64,000 bases of DNA. Origin: LGRD01 sp031415135 (GTDB taxonomy: Bacteria > Pseudomonadota > Gammaproteobacteria > Burkholderiales > Burkholderiaceae_C). The stretch's first letter is position 1. Each line of letters opens with the position of its first letter. The translations under genes and the position numbers were made by a program. The notes beneath the pieces were generated by a model that was not told the origin of the DNA, made no database searches, and worked only from the letters and a program-made list of their open reading frames with translations. Below, piece by piece: positions 1-16,553 of this stretch. The stretch covers positions 87,111 through 151,110 of the forward strand of contig JANORB010000076.1 of assembly GCA_031415135.1 (NCBI GenBank), read 5' to 3'.

Positions 1-3000
1 GGCTCGCCGGCGCGCGCAGCAATGCCCAGGCTGCACAGCGCGCGCCAGGCGTGCAGCGTGGCGCGCCGCTCGATGCCGACCCGCGCCTCGGACTCCTGCG
101 CCAGTGCCTGCGCGGGCGGCTGGCGCGCGGCCCAACCGGCCAGCGGCCCGGCCAGCGCTTCGAGGTCGATGGCCAGCGGCGATGGCGCAGCGCGGACCAG
201 CGGCGCGGCGCGCCAGCTCATCTGGTAGCAGCCGGTGCTGTCTGGGTCGCGCGCGGATGGCCCGACACGGCCGGTGACGCTGAACGCGAGCGCGGCGGCA
301 TCGGGCGCCGCCAGCCAGTGCCTTTGGCGTTGCCACGGATAAGCGGGCAAGGCCACGACGCGGCGTGGCGTTTCGGCGCGTGCCGGCCAGTCGATCGTGG
401 CGCCGCCTTCGTACAGCGTGCCCAACCCGCCGAGCAGCGCGGCGCGGGCCGGCTGCGCGCGCCGCAGCGAGGCGGCAAGGGTGACCGGCACCCCCTGGGC
501 CGCGGCCACGTCGTGCATGGCGCTGCCCAGCGCGGGGTGCGGCCCGACCTCGAGAAACCGCCGGAAGCCGGCGTCGATCAGCTGCGCCATCGCCGGCGCG
601 AAGCGCACCGTCGCGCGCACATTGCGGCCCCAGTAGGCGGCGTCGAAGTCCCCCGCCTCGCACCAGCGGCCCGACACGGTGGACATCAGGGGCAGCGTGG
701 CCGGCTGCGGCTTCAGGCTCTGCAGCGAGCCCACGATGGCCGGCACGAAGCGATCCATCTGGGCGCTGTGGAAGGCGTAGTCGGCGCTCAGCGCGCGGGT
801 GGCGATGCCGCGCGCTTGGAGCTGTTCGACGCAGCGCGCCAGCGCGTCGGGCTGGCCCGACAACACGGTCGACCGCGGGCCGTTGAGCGCCGCGACCGAC
901 AGCGTGTTGCCAAAGCGCGCCAGCTCGTCGCGCAAGTCTTGCGGCGCGCATTCGACCTGCGCCATGCGCCCCTGGCCGAAGGCCGGTTGCATGGCGCGCG
1001 AGCGATGCAGCACCACCCGCACCGCGTCGTCCAGGTTCAGCACGCCGGCGGCGTGGGCGGCGGCGATTTCGCCCACGCTGTGCCCGATCACGGCACCGGC
1101 CCGCAGGCCCTGGGAGCGCCACCACGCGGTGAGCCCGAGCTGCATGGCAAAGATCGCTGGCTGCGCCACCTCGGTCGACGCCAGCATCGCGGCCGACGAA
1201 GGCTCGTTGATCGCGCCGAGCAGGTCCCAGCCCGAATGGCGTTGAAATGCCGTGCTCACTTCGATCAGCGTGGCCCGAAACACCGGCTCGGTGTCGAACA
1301 GTTCGCGCCCCATGCCGGCCCATTGGCTGCCCTGGCCGGTGTAGACGAAGACGGTCTGGCCGGCCGCGTCGTGGCTGGGTGGGGGCAAGCCAGCGGCCAG
1401 CCGCGCCTCGAGCCGCTCGGCCAGCGCGGCGGCGGTTGGGCCCACCACGGCGAGCCGATGGCCGTGGTGCGAACGGCGCGCCGTGGCGGTGTGGACCACA
1501 TCGGCCAGCAAGTGGTCCGGGAAGGCCCGCAAGGCCGCGGCGTGATCGCGCACGGCCTGGGCCAGCGCGGCCGGGCTCTTCGCCGACAGCGTGAACAACT
1601 CGGCCAGCGCCGTGTGCGCCGCGCCGTCCACCGGCGGCACGGCGTGCTCTTCGAGCACCACATGCGCGTTGGTGCCACCGAACCCGAACGAGCTGACCCC
1701 GGCCACACGGAGTGCCTGCGGCGACGGCCAGTCCACCAGCGCGGTCGGGATCACGAACGGTGTGCCGGCCAGCTGGATGTGCGGGTTGAGCCGCGCGAAG
1801 TGCAGGTTGGCCGGCACCTGGCCCTGGCGCAGGCAGCACACCGCCTTGATCAGCCCGGCGATGCCGGCCGCGGCTTCGAGGTGGCCCAGGTTGGTTTTCA
1901 CGGCGCCGAGCCAGCAGCGGTGGTCTGCGCCTTGGGCCGGGCCGATCACATGCGCCAGCGCCTCCACCTCGACCGGGTCGCCCATCGGCGTGCCGGTGCC
2001 ATGGGTCTCGACCAGGCCCACGCGTTGCGGCGCGATGCCGGCCAGCGCCAGCGCGCGCCGGATCACGGCCTGCTGGGCCGGCCCGCTGGGCGCCGTCAGG
2101 CCATTGCTGGCGCCGTCCTGGTTGACGGCCGAGCCGGCGATCGTGGCGAGCACGGGGTCGCCATCGCGCACCGCGTCGGACAGGCGCTTGAGCACCACCA
2201 GGCCGCAGCCTTCGCCGCGAGCGATGCCGTTCGCCGCGGCGTCGAAGCTGCGGCAGCAGCCGTCGCTGGACAGGATCTGCAGCTTGCTGAACATCAGGCT
2301 GGCCGACGGCAGCAGCATCAGGTTCACGCCCCCGGCCAGCGCCAGGTCGCATTCAGCGCTGCGCAGGCTCTGGCAGGCCAGGTGCACCGCCACCAGCGAC
2401 GACGAGCAGGCGGTGTCCACCGTCATCGAAGGCCCGCGCCAATCGAACCCATACGAGAGCCGGTTGGCCAGGATGCTGTGCGCCGAGCCGGTGCTCGAAT
2501 GGCTTTCGGCGCCACCCGGCTGCGCCAGTTGCAGCAGCTGGTAGTCGTTGCTGTGGCTGTGCGCGCCGATGAACACACCGCTGGCCGAGCCAGCCAGCCG
2601 CTCGACCACCAGGCCGGCCGATTCCAGCGCCTCCCAGGCCACTTCGAGCAACAGGCGCTGCTGCGGGTCCATCAACGCCGCTTCGCGCGGCGAGATGCCG
2701 AAAAACGCCGCGTCGAAATCGGCCACCCCGTCGAGGAAGCCGCCGCGGCGCGAGTTGATGCGGTTGGGCTGTGTCGGATCGGCATCGAACAGCGCTTCTC
2801 CATTCCAGCGCTCAGCCGGAACGGCGCCGACGGCATCGCGGCCCTGCGCCAGCAGTTGCCAAAATTCGTCGGGCGACGACACACCCCCGGGCAAGCGGCA
2901 AGCCGCCGCGACGATGGCGATGCGTTCAAGCTGCGGCGGGGCCGGTGGCGGCGCGGCTTTTTCGGCCAGCCGCCGCGCCAGCAAGGCGCGCTTTTCCGGC

Positions 3001-3031
3001 GACAGGCCGGCCAGGCGATCGGCGGCCACGC

Positions 3032-3035
<4 letters not shown>
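1..3035 (-). CDS. Type I polyketide synthase, KS-AT module, partial (continues beyond the left edge)
   Basis: A modular polyketide synthase protein of which about 1011 residues are visible; the rest lies outside the window. It opens with a short helix (LSPEKRALLARRL) of the kind that docks onto the previous synthase protein. A ketosynthase follows, with the active-site Cys at about residue 210 in DTACSSSL, the HGTGTPMGDP motif and NLGHLEAAAG. The acyltransferase has GHSVGE and the specificity motif YAFH, which points to malonyl-CoA. The post-AT linker ends at YPWQRQRHWL. The visible end looks like the spacer often found before a C-methyltransferase or reductive domain, but no such domain is seen. 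The GTG start at 3035 overlaps the upstream TGA by 4 bases (GTGA), which implies coupled translation and agrees with the docking-helix N-terminus. Confidence 0.93.
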
Positions 3036-9570
<6,535 letters not shown>

Positions 9571-9574
<4 letters not shown>

Positions 9575-10350
9575 GCCGAGGTCTCCCAGGCCGGCGCGCC
9601 GGCCAGCAATGGCGCCAAGGTCTGCGCCAGATCGGCCAGCAGCGCCTGCCGCTCGGCTGCCAGGTAGAAATGGTCGCCCGCAAACTCCCGCACGCGGAAC
9701 GCACCGGTGGTTTCGCCGCGCCACGCGTCGAGGTGCTCACGCGGGGTCAACGGGTCTTCGCTTCCGCCGAATGCCGAGACGGGGCAGACCAGCGGCGGGC
9801 GCGCCGCCGCTGGCGCGTGGGTCTCGAGCACGGTGATGTCGGCGCGCAGGCACGGCAGCAACAGGGCGAGCAGCTCTTCATGCTGCGCCACCTCGGGCGG
9901 AATGCCGCCGTAACGGCGCTGAATTTCGGCGACGAACTCGGCGTCGGGCAGCGGGTGCAGCAGCGGGTCGGGGTTCGGCCAGTGCGCCGGGCGCCGGCCC
10001 GACACGAACAAGTGGCGCGGCGCCGGCCCTCGGCCGCCGTGCAGCGCGCGCGCCACTTCGCCGGCCAGCACCGCGCCCATGCTGTGGCCGAAAAATGCAA
10101 ATGGAAGGTCCAGGTGCGGCCGCAACACCGGCACCAGCGCATCGACCAGCGCCGCCATGCTCGTCAGGGCCGGCTCGCGCAGCCGGTTGGCCCGGCCGGG
10201 CAACTGGATCGCGCACAGTTCCAGCTCCGCCGGCAAGGCCGCGGGCCACAGCCGGTACACCGCCGCACCGACGCCGGCGTGGTGAAAGCAGAACAAGCGA
10301 GCGCGCGCCTGCGGCCTCGGTGCGAAACGCTGCAGCCAAAGGCTGTTCAT
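9571..10350 (-). CDS. Type II thioesterase of the polyketide cluster
   Basis: A 259-residue stand-alone alpha/beta-hydrolase thioesterase of the kind that frees stalled or wrongly primed carrier proteins in PKS and NRPS assembly lines. It shows the family N-terminus LFCFHHAGVGA, the nucleophile elbow GHSMGA (Ser90), a likely Asp199 in GGSEDPLTP and His227 in AGDHFYL, so the triad is complete. Length matches the type II family. It is the first gene of the visible PKS transcription unit and overlaps the next start by 4 bases. The ATG at 10350 is the first good start; no gene precedes it for about 415 bases. The family could also load or edit starter units. Confidence 0.93.
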
Positions 10351-10765
10351 CGCACGCGGCTGACCGGATGATCGATCAGCTCTTCATGTGGCCATCGAGC
10401 GCGCTGTCCCGGCTCTGTCGAATTACACAATCCCATGGTGTCTTCCCTGGCGAACGGCATGAGACGTTGCGTTGCGCGGCACAGGCCGTCCGCGCTCACA
10501 AGCCTCAATGTTTCTATGAGGAAAAGACTTTAAGTTGGAAAGGCCGCCCGGCAGCCCGGCGCACCCGCGCAAAAAGTGCAATGCCGCACGCTTGCCTTGG
10601 CTAAGACGGGTCGTTACCGACTGGTCCGGATTCGCAGTGTCGGGCGCGTCGAAATGCGGGCGCTAACGTCGGTCTCGGCAGGTCGGTGCGAAGGCGCACC
10701 AACAGCGATCATTCGATGCACGAATGCTCGATTCGCAGGCGGGTGTCCCTGCGTCAAACCGAGCC
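10351..10765. other. 415-bp intergenic region between the PKS thioesterase and gcdH
   Basis: No convincing gene. Both neighbours are on the minus strand, so this region should hold the end signal of the aminobenzoate operon and the start signal of the PKS operon. There are AT-richer patches near 10420-10430 (TGTAAT on the minus strand, a possible -10 box without a good -35) and near 10505-10535. Small inverted repeats occur at 10684-10699 (GGTGCG, 4-base loop, CGCACC) and 10709-10725 (CATTCG, 5-base spacer, CGAATG). A weak hairpin followed by five T on the minus strand sits at about 10571-10588. None is strong enough to be called a defined promoter or terminator. Confidence 0.5.
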
Positions 10766-11950
10766 TCAGAACGCCGCGATTCCGGTGATCGCCCGGCCCA
10801 GGATCAGCGCGTGCACGTCGTGCGTGCCCTCGTAGGTGTTGACCACTTCGAGGTTGACCAGATGGCGCGCCACGCCGAATTCGTCGCTGATGCCATTGCC
10901 GCCCAGCATGTCGCGCGCGGCGCGGGCGATGTCCAGGCTCTTGCCGCAACTGTTGCGCTTCATGATCGAGGTGATCTCGACCGACGCCGTGCCCTCGTCC
11001 TTCATGCGGCCCAGGCGCAGGCAGCCCTGCAGGCCCAGCGTGATCTCGGTCTGCATGTCGGCGAGCTTTTTCTGGATCAACTGGTTGGCGGCCAGCGGCC
11101 TGCCGAACTGCTGGCGGTCCAGCACGTACTGGCGCGCGCGGTGGAAGCAGTCTTCGGCCGCACCCAAGGCGCCCCACGCGATGCCGTAGCGCGCGCTGTT
11201 CAGGCAGGTGAACGGGCCCTTCAGGCCGCGCACCTCGGGGAAGGCGTTTTCTTCGGGGCAGAACACGCCGTCCATCACGATCTCGCCGGTGGTGCTGGCG
11301 CGCAGGCCCACCTTGCCATGGATGGCCGGCGCGCTGAGGCCCTTCATGCCCTTGTCGAGAATGAAACCGCGGATCGCGCCTTCATCGTCCTTGGCCCACA
11401 CCACGAACACATCGGCAAACGGGCTGTTGCTGATCCACATCTTCGAGCCGCTGAGCGCGTAGCCGCCGGGCACCGTGCGCGCCCGCGTGACCATGCCGCC
11501 GGGGTCGGAGCCGTGGTTCGGTTCGGTCAGGCCGAAGCAGCCGATCCACTCGCCGGTGGCCAGCCTGGGCAGGTACTTCTGCCTTTGCGCTTCGGTGCCG
11601 AACTCGAAGATCGGCACCATCACCAGCGAGCTTTGCACGCTCATCATCGAGCGGTAGCCCGAGTCGACCCGCTCCACCTCGCGCGCCACCAGGCCGTAGC
11701 AGACGTAGTTCAGGCCCGAGCCGCCGTAGGCCTCGGGGATGGTGGGCCCGAGCAGGCCCAGTTCGCCCATCTCGCGGAAGATCGCGATGTCGGTTTTTTC
11801 GTGCCGAAACGCTTCGAGCACACGCGGGGCCAGGCGCTGCTGGCTGTAGGCGTTGGCGGCGTCGCGCACCTGGCGCTCGTCGTCGCTCAGTTGCTGGTTC
11901 AGCAGCAGCGGGTCGTCCCAATGGAACGAGGCTTTGGTTTTGGAAGACAT
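10766..11950 (-). CDS. gcdH: Glutaryl-CoA dehydrogenase
   Basis: A 394-residue FAD acyl-CoA dehydrogenase that should oxidise and decarboxylate glutaryl-CoA to crotonyl-CoA. The substrate-binding Arg100 lies in GYRSMMSVQSSLVM, the pattern typical of glutaryl-CoA dehydrogenases; FAD contacts fall in GLTEPNHGSDPGG and the catalytic Glu374 in NTYEGTHDVHALIL. It is the last gene of the aminobenzoate operon, 54 bases after the RidA-like gene. Glutaryl-CoA arises in lysine, tryptophan and aromatic-ring degradation, so the enzyme fits as a lower-pathway step, although that link here is inferred. Confidence 0.93.
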   Translation of the reverse strand: MSSKTKASFHWDDPLLLNQQLSDDERQVRDAANAYSQQRLAPRVLEAFRHEKTDIAIFREMGELGLLGPTIPEAYGGSGLNYVCYGLVAREVERVDSGYRSMMSVQSSLVMVPIFEFGTEAQRQKYLPRLATGEWIGCFGLTEPNHGSDPGGMVTRARTVPGGYALSGSKMWISNSPFADVFVVWAKDDEGAIRGFILDKGMKGLSAPAIHGKVGLRASTTGEIVMDGVFCPEENAFPEVRGLKGPFTCLNSARYGIAWGALGAAEDCFHRARQYVLDRQQFGRPLAANQLIQKKLADMQTEITLGLQGCLRLGRMKDEGTASVEITSIMKRNSCGKSLDIARAARDMLGGNGISDEFGVARHLVNLEVVNTYEGTHDVHALILGRAITGIAAF

Positions 11951-12004
11951 GGGCGGGGCTCCGTCAGATCGAACCGTTCGCAGCGTAGCGGATTGTTGTG
12001 GCGC

Positions 12005-12397
12005 TCACTGCGGAATCACTGCGGTGGCTTCGATTTCGACCTTGGCCTGGTCTTCCATCAGCGCCGCCACCTCGACCGCCGACATGGCCGCGTTGAAGCT
12101 GCCGATCAGCTCTCGAAACGCCAGACCGATCTCGGGGTAGGCGGCCAGGTACTCGCGCTTGCTGGTCACGTACCAGGTCATGCGCACGATGTGCTCGGGT
12201 TTCGCGCCGGCCACCGCCAGCACCTCGACGATGTTTTGCAGCGCCTGGCGCACCTGGCCGGCCAGCGTGTCGCTGTGGAAGCGGCCCTGTGCGTCCCAGC
12301 CGATCATGCCGGCGACGAACACCAAACGGCCGGTGGCGGCCACGCCGTTGGCGTAACCGCGCGGGCGCGGCCAGCCGGGGGGAAGAAGAACCTGCAT
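12005..12397 (-). CDS. RidA/YjgF-family protein lacking the usual active-site arginine
   Basis: About 130 residues with the RidA fold signature (VFVAGMIGWDAQG, QVRQALQNIVEVLAVAGA, KVEIEATAV). Classical RidA proteins hydrolyse reactive enamines and imines using an Arg in a PARSCVEV-like motif; here the matching stretch reads AAMSAVEV, so Met replaces Arg and deaminase activity is doubtful. A start at 12397 is chosen because GGAGG lies 8 bases upstream; an in-frame ATG at 12418 overlaps the preceding stop (ATGA) but has no ribosome site. It sits inside the 2-aminobenzoyl-CoA operon, whose first ring product is itself an enamine. That makes a role with an amino intermediate attractive, but it is inference. 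Confidence 0.88.
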   Translation of the reverse strand: MQVLLPPGWPRPRGYANGVAATGRLVFVAGMIGWDAQGRFHSDTLAGQVRQALQNIVEVLAVAGAKPEHIVRMTWYVTSKREYLAAYPEIGLAFRELIGSFNAAMSAVEVAALMEDQAKVEIEATAVIPQ

Positions 12398-12414
12398 GGG
12401 ATGCGCCTCCACGG

Positions 12415-12843
12415 TCATTCAGTTTGAAACGGCGCCATCGCAACGCGGATGTCGTCGGGGATCGCGATCGGGCGGTGTGTGTCCAGGTCGGTCGTGACCA
12501 GCACCTGCGTCATGCGCACACGCGCCTCGCCGCCCTGGCGGCAACCCAGGCTCAGCTGGAACGAGGCGCCCCCGATGCGCAGCACGCTCAAGCCCAGCGT
12601 CACCTCGTCGCCCATGCGGCTGATGGCGCTGAAGTCGCACGCCAGGCTGACCGTGGGGGTGCCGATCCGGCGGGTTGAAATCAGCGCGCCGTAGGCCACA
12701 CCCAGCCCATCGGTGAACCAGTCTTCGAGCAGGCCGTTGAACATCACCATGTACTGCGGGAAGAACACGATGCCGGCCGGGTCGCAGTGTGAAAAACGAA
12801 TCCGCAGCGGGCGCTCGAAGCGGTGCAGCGGTGCCTGGCTCAT
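12415..12843 (-). CDS. Hotdog-fold acyl-CoA thioesterase, 4-hydroxybenzoyl-CoA thioesterase type
   Basis: A 142-residue single-hotdog protein. The N-terminal motif RFSHCDPAGIVFFPQYM carries the Asp typical of the 4-hydroxybenzoyl-CoA thioesterase family. It probably releases CoA from an aromatic or alicyclic thioester, either to salvage CoA or to discard dead-end products of the ligase upstream. It overlaps the ligase stop by 4 bases (ATGA), so the two are translationally coupled. The exact substrate cannot be read from the sequence. Confidence 0.88.
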   Translation of the reverse strand: MSQAPLHRFERPLRIRFSHCDPAGIVFFPQYMVMFNGLLEDWFTDGLGVAYGALISTRRIGTPTVSLACDFSAISRMGDEVTLGLSVLRIGGASFQLSLGCRQGGEARVRMTQVLVTTDLDTHRPIAIPDDIRVAMAPFQTE

Positions 12844-14462
12844 CGAGCCGTCTCGGTGCGCAGGCGAAAGCGCTGCAGCTTGCCCGTCTCGGTGCGCGGC
12901 AGCTGCGCGGCGAATTCAATGGCGCGCGGGTATTTGTACGGGGCGATGGCTTGCTTCACAAAGTCCTGCAGCTCCTTCACCAGCGCGTCGGAAGCTTCAT
13001 GCCCGCCGCGCAGCACGACCACCGCCTTGACGATCTGCCCGCGCTCCGCATCCGCCACGCCGATCACGCCGCATTCGACCACCGCCGGGTGCTGCAACAG
13101 CGCCTCTTCGACTTCGGGCGAGGCGATGTTGTAGCCGGCCGAGATGATCATGTCGTCGGTGCGCGACTGATAGTGGAAGTAGCCATCGGCGTCCATCAGG
13201 TAGGCGTCGCCGGTGAGGTTCCAGCCGTTCTTCACATACTGCGTCTGGCGCTCGTCGGCCAGGTAGCGGCAACCGGTCGGGCCTTTCACGGCCAGTTTGC
13301 CGATCTGCCCGGGCGGCAGCGGCTGGCCGTCGTCACCCATCACACACGCGATGTAGCCGGGCACCGCGGTGCCGGTGGCGCCGGGCCGGGCATGGGCTTC
13401 GTCGTGCGAGATGAAGATGTGCAGCATCTCGGTGGCGCCGATGCCGTCGATCAGCTCGATGCCGGCGGCCTGCTTCCACAGCGCGCGCGTGGCCGCGGGC
13501 AGCGCCTCGCCGGCCGACACACATTTGCGCAAACTGCTGTGCTGCAAGCCGTCACCCGAGTTCGCCACCGCGATGGCGCGGTACGAGGTGGGCGCGGTGA
13601 ACATCACGCTGGCGTTGAACACACGCACCGCCCGCATCAGGTCGGGTGGCGAGGCCTTCTCCAGCAGCACGGTCGAGGCGCCGATGCTCATCGGAAACAG
13701 CAGCAGGCCGCCCAGGCCGAAGGTGAACGCCAGCGGCGGGCTGCCGATGAACACGTCGTCTTGTGTCGCCCGCAGCACCTGCGGCGGCCAGCAGGCGCAG
13801 GCGGCCAGCAGGTCGCGGTGAAAGTGCATCGTGCCCTTGGGCTGGCCGGTGGTGCCGGAGGTGAACGCGATCAGGCAGGTGTCGTCCGCCGCGGTGGCCA
13901 CGTTGGTGAAGGTGGCCGGCTGCACTGCCATCGCCGCCTCCAGGCCATCGGCAGCGGCATCGTTGAAGCAACGGAGTTGCGTCAGGGTCGGGCAGTCGGC
14001 CTGGGCGAGCTTCAGCTCGGCAGCCAGGCGCGCATCACACAGCGCATGGCTGACCTCGGCTTTGCGGATGATCTGCTTCAACTCCTTGGCGCGCAGCATC
14101 GGCATCGTGCCCACCGCGATGCCGCCGGCCTTGACCACACCGAACCAGCAGGCCGCCAGCATGGGCGTGTTGGGCGCGCGCAGCAGCACCCGGTTGCCCG
14201 GCACCAGGCCCATGTGATTGACCAGCACGTTGGCGATGCGGTTGGCCTTGTCCGCCAGCGCGGCGTAGCTCCAGCGCAGCCCGGGCGCCTGGATGCACAC
14301 ACGATCGCCGCGCCCTTGCGCCAGGTGCGCGTCCAGCAGCTCGGTGGCGCAGTTCAGCTGCGCCGGGAACTGCAACTCCGGCCGCTCGAACAGGTACTCG
14401 GGCTGCTGCTCCGCGGGCGGCAAATGGTCGCGGGCAAAAGTGTCGGTGTGGGCGCTGGCCAT
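12840..14462 (-). CDS. 2-aminobenzoate-CoA ligase (benzoate-CoA ligase family)
   Basis: A 540-residue AMP-forming acyl-CoA synthetase. It has the nucleotide motif FTSGTTGQPKGT, the adenylate motif near DGIGATEMLHIFISH, the hinge region with TGDAYLMDADGYFHYQSRTDD and the C-terminal catalytic Lys in PRTETGKLQRFRLR. The N-terminal half resembles benzoate-type ligases rather than acetyl-CoA synthetases. Together with the monooxygenase/reductase it should activate 2-aminobenzoate as the first step of the pathway. A GGAG seven bases before the ATG supports the start. Benzoate or salicylate ligase is the main alternative, since substrate specificity in this family is hard to read by eye. Confidence 0.87.
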   Translation of the reverse strand: MASAHTDTFARDHLPPAEQQPEYLFERPELQFPAQLNCATELLDAHLAQGRGDRVCIQAPGLRWSYAALADKANRIANVLVNHMGLVPGNRVLLRAPNTPMLAACWFGVVKAGGIAVGTMPMLRAKELKQIIRKAEVSHALCDARLAAELKLAQADCPTLTQLRCFNDAAADGLEAAMAVQPATFTNVATAADDTCLIAFTSGTTGQPKGTMHFHRDLLAACACWPPQVLRATQDDVFIGSPPLAFTFGLGGLLLFPMSIGASTVLLEKASPPDLMRAVRVFNASVMFTAPTSYRAIAVANSGDGLQHSSLRKCVSAGEALPAATRALWKQAAGIELIDGIGATEMLHIFISHDEAHARPGATGTAVPGYIACVMGDDGQPLPPGQIGKLAVKGPTGCRYLADERQTQYVKNGWNLTGDAYLMDADGYFHYQSRTDDMIISAGYNIASPEVEEALLQHPAVVECGVIGVADAERGQIVKAVVVLRGGHEASDALVKELQDFVKQAIAPYKYPRAIEFAAQLPRTETGKLQRFRLRTETAR

Positions 14463-14489
14463 GGTGAAGCTCCGCGGAATGGATTCAGT

Positions 14490-15656
14490 TCAGGCGTCGA
14501 CGTGCTTGAGCAACTCGCGCGCAATGATGAGTTGCTGCACCTCGGTCGCGCCTTCGTAGATGCGCAACGAGCGAATCTCGCGGTACAGGCGCTCGACCGG
14601 CTGTTCGCTGACGACACCCAGCCCGCCCCACATCTGCACCGCCGCGTCGATGACCTGCTGCGCGCCTTCGGTGGCCACCATCTTGGCCATCGCCGCTTCC
14701 TTGGTCACGTTGCGGCCCTGGTCGCGCTGCCAGGCGGCGCGGTAGGTCAGCAGCGCGGCGCTGTCGATCGTGGTGGCCATCTGCGCCAGCCTGGCCTGCG
14801 TGAGTTGAAAGTCGGCCAGCACGCCGTTGAACATGCGCCGCGTGGTGGCGCGTTGCAGCGCTTCATCGAGCGCCCGGCGCGCAAAGCCCAGCGCGGCCGC
14901 GGCCACCGAGCTTCGAAACACATCGAGCGTGCGCATCGCCACCTTGAAGCCCTGCCCCGCTCCGCCGACACGCTGCGACAGCGGCACGCGGCAATCGCTG
15001 AAGCGCAGGCGCGCCAGCGGGTGCGGCGCGATCACCTGGATGCGCTCGGCGACCTCGAAGCCCGGCGTGCCGGCGTCGACGATGAAGGCCGAGATGCCGC
15101 GCGCGCCGGGCGCTTCGCCACTGCGTGCGAACACGACGTAGAAGTCGGCAATGCCGCCGTTGGAGATCCAGGTTTTTTCGCCGTTGAGCACCACGTGGTC
15201 GGCGTCGATGCGCGCGTCGAGTGCCAGCGCCGCCACGTCCGAGCCGGCATCGGGCTCCGACAGCGCAAACGCGGCAATCGCTTCGCCGCGCGCCACGCGC
15301 GGCAGGTAGCGCTGCTGTTGCGCCGGTGTGCCGTCGAGTGAGATCGCGCCCGACCCCAGGCCCTGCATCGCGAACGCAAAATCGGCCAGCCCTGAATGGC
15401 GCGCCAGCGTTTCGCGGATCAGGCACAGCGCGCGGGTGTCCAGCACCTCGCCGACGCCGCCATTCGCCGTGCCGGCCACGGCATGGCGCAGCCAGCCCGC
15501 GCTGCCGAGCGACCGCACCAGCGCGCGGCACTCGGCATCGACATCGGCGCTGTGCGATGAGGGCACATGGGCGCTGGCCCACGCGTCGAGCCGGCCTTGC
15601 AGTTCGCGGTGGCGCTCTTCAAAAAACGGCCAGCCCAGGTAGGTGGTGTCGCTCAT
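14490..15656 (-). CDS. Acyl-CoA dehydrogenase of the aminobenzoyl-CoA operon
   Basis: A 388-residue FAD-dependent acyl-CoA dehydrogenase. It shows the FAD-binding motifs FALSEPDAGSDVAA and KTWISNGGIADFYVV, and the C-terminal base Glu in RIYEGATEVQQLIIARELL. It should introduce a double bond into a ring-reduced or ring-opened CoA thioester. It lies 36 bases after the hydratase gene and 27 bases before the ligase gene, and is distinct from gcdH at the end of the operon (different substrate loop, no GYRSMMSV motif). Confidence 0.88.
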   Translation of the reverse strand: MSDTTYLGWPFFEERHRELQGRLDAWASAHVPSSHSADVDAECRALVRSLGSAGWLRHAVAGTANGGVGEVLDTRALCLIRETLARHSGLADFAFAMQGLGSGAISLDGTPAQQQRYLPRVARGEAIAAFALSEPDAGSDVAALALDARIDADHVVLNGEKTWISNGGIADFYVVFARSGEAPGARGISAFIVDAGTPGFEVAERIQVIAPHPLARLRFSDCRVPLSQRVGGAGQGFKVAMRTLDVFRSSVAAAALGFARRALDEALQRATTRRMFNGVLADFQLTQARLAQMATTIDSAALLTYRAAWQRDQGRNVTKEAAMAKMVATEGAQQVIDAAVQMWGGLGVVSEQPVERLYREIRSLRIYEGATEVQQLIIARELLKHVDA

Positions 15657-15692
15657 GGTCGGCAGGCCTCGTCGCGGTGGGTGGCGTGGGTT

Positions 15693-16553
15693 TCAGTTGC
15701 CTTCGAAGCGCGGCTTCTGCCGGGCCGCGAACGCGCGGTAGGCGCGGCCGAAGTCTTCGGTCAGCATGCACAGCGCCTGCGCCTGCGCCTCGGCTTCGAT
15801 CGCCTGGTCGATGCCCATGGTCCATTCCTGGTGCAGCATGGTCTTGGTGATGCCGTTGGCGAAAGTCGGGCCGTGGGCCAGTTCGGTGGCCATCGCGGTG
15901 GCCTCGGCCAGCAGCGCCTCGGGCGCGCACAGCCGGTTCAGGAAGCCCCATTGATGCGCCTCTTCGCCACCCAGCGATCGCCCGGTGTACAGCAGGTCGG
16001 CGGCGCGCCCCTGACCGACGATGCGCGGAAGCATGTTGCACGCCCCCATGTCGCAGCCGGCCAGCCCGACGCGGTTGAACAGAAAGGCGCATTGGCTGCG
16101 CGCCGTGCCCAGCCGCAGATCGGAGGCCATCGCGATGATCGCGCCCGCGCCGGCACACACGCCGTCGATGCTGGCGACGATCGGCTGCGGGCAATGCCGC
16201 ATGGCCTTCACCAGGTCACCGGTCATGCGGGTGAACATCAGCAACTCGGGCGCCTTCAGCGTGATCAACGGGCCGATGATCTCGTGCACGTCGCCGCCCG
16301 AGCAGAAGTTGTCGCCGGCCCCGTGCACCACCACCGCATGCACATCATCGGCATGGCGCAGGCGCTGGAACAGGTCGCGCAATTCGGCGTAGGACGCAAA
16401 CGTCAGCGGGTTCTTGCGCTCGGGCCGGTTCAGCGTGACGGTGCCGACGCGGTCGACCACCTGCCACAGGAAGTTTTCGGCGCGGTAGTCGGCACACGGC
16501 TTGCGATTGCCGGCAAGCAGGCTGGGGTCGATGGCGGGTGGGTGGGTGTTCAT
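15693..16553 (-). CDS. Enoyl-CoA hydratase/isomerase family protein
   Basis: A 286-residue crotonase-fold protein. The oxyanion-hole segments are seen in GAGDNFCSGGDVHEI and DGVCAGAGAIIAMASDLRL. It likely hydrates or hydrolytically opens a cyclic enoyl-CoA intermediate in the pathway. The N-terminus is about 25 residues longer than in a minimal hydratase. Its ATG overlaps the marR stop by 4 bases (ATGA). Several crotonase reactions are possible, so only the family is certain. Confidence 0.88.
   Translation of the reverse strand: MNTHPPAIDPSLLAGNRKPCADYRAENFLWQVVDRVGTVTLNRPERKNPLTFASYAELRDLFQRLRHADDVHAVVVHGAGDNFCSGGDVHEIIGPLITLKAPELLMFTRMTGDLVKAMRHCPQPIVASIDGVCAGAGAIIAMASDLRLGTARSQCAFLFNRVGLAGCDMGACNMLPRIVGQGRAADLLYTGRSLGGEEAHQWGFLNRLCAPEALLAEATAMATELAHGPTFANGITKTMLHQEWTMGIDQAIEAEAQAQALCMLTEDFGRAYRAFAARQKPRFEGN

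Noticed and set aside
10614..11177. A 187-codon frame covering the PKS-gcdH intergenic region
   Set aside because: Most of it overlaps gcdH in another frame and the rest has no recognisable domain or start signal.
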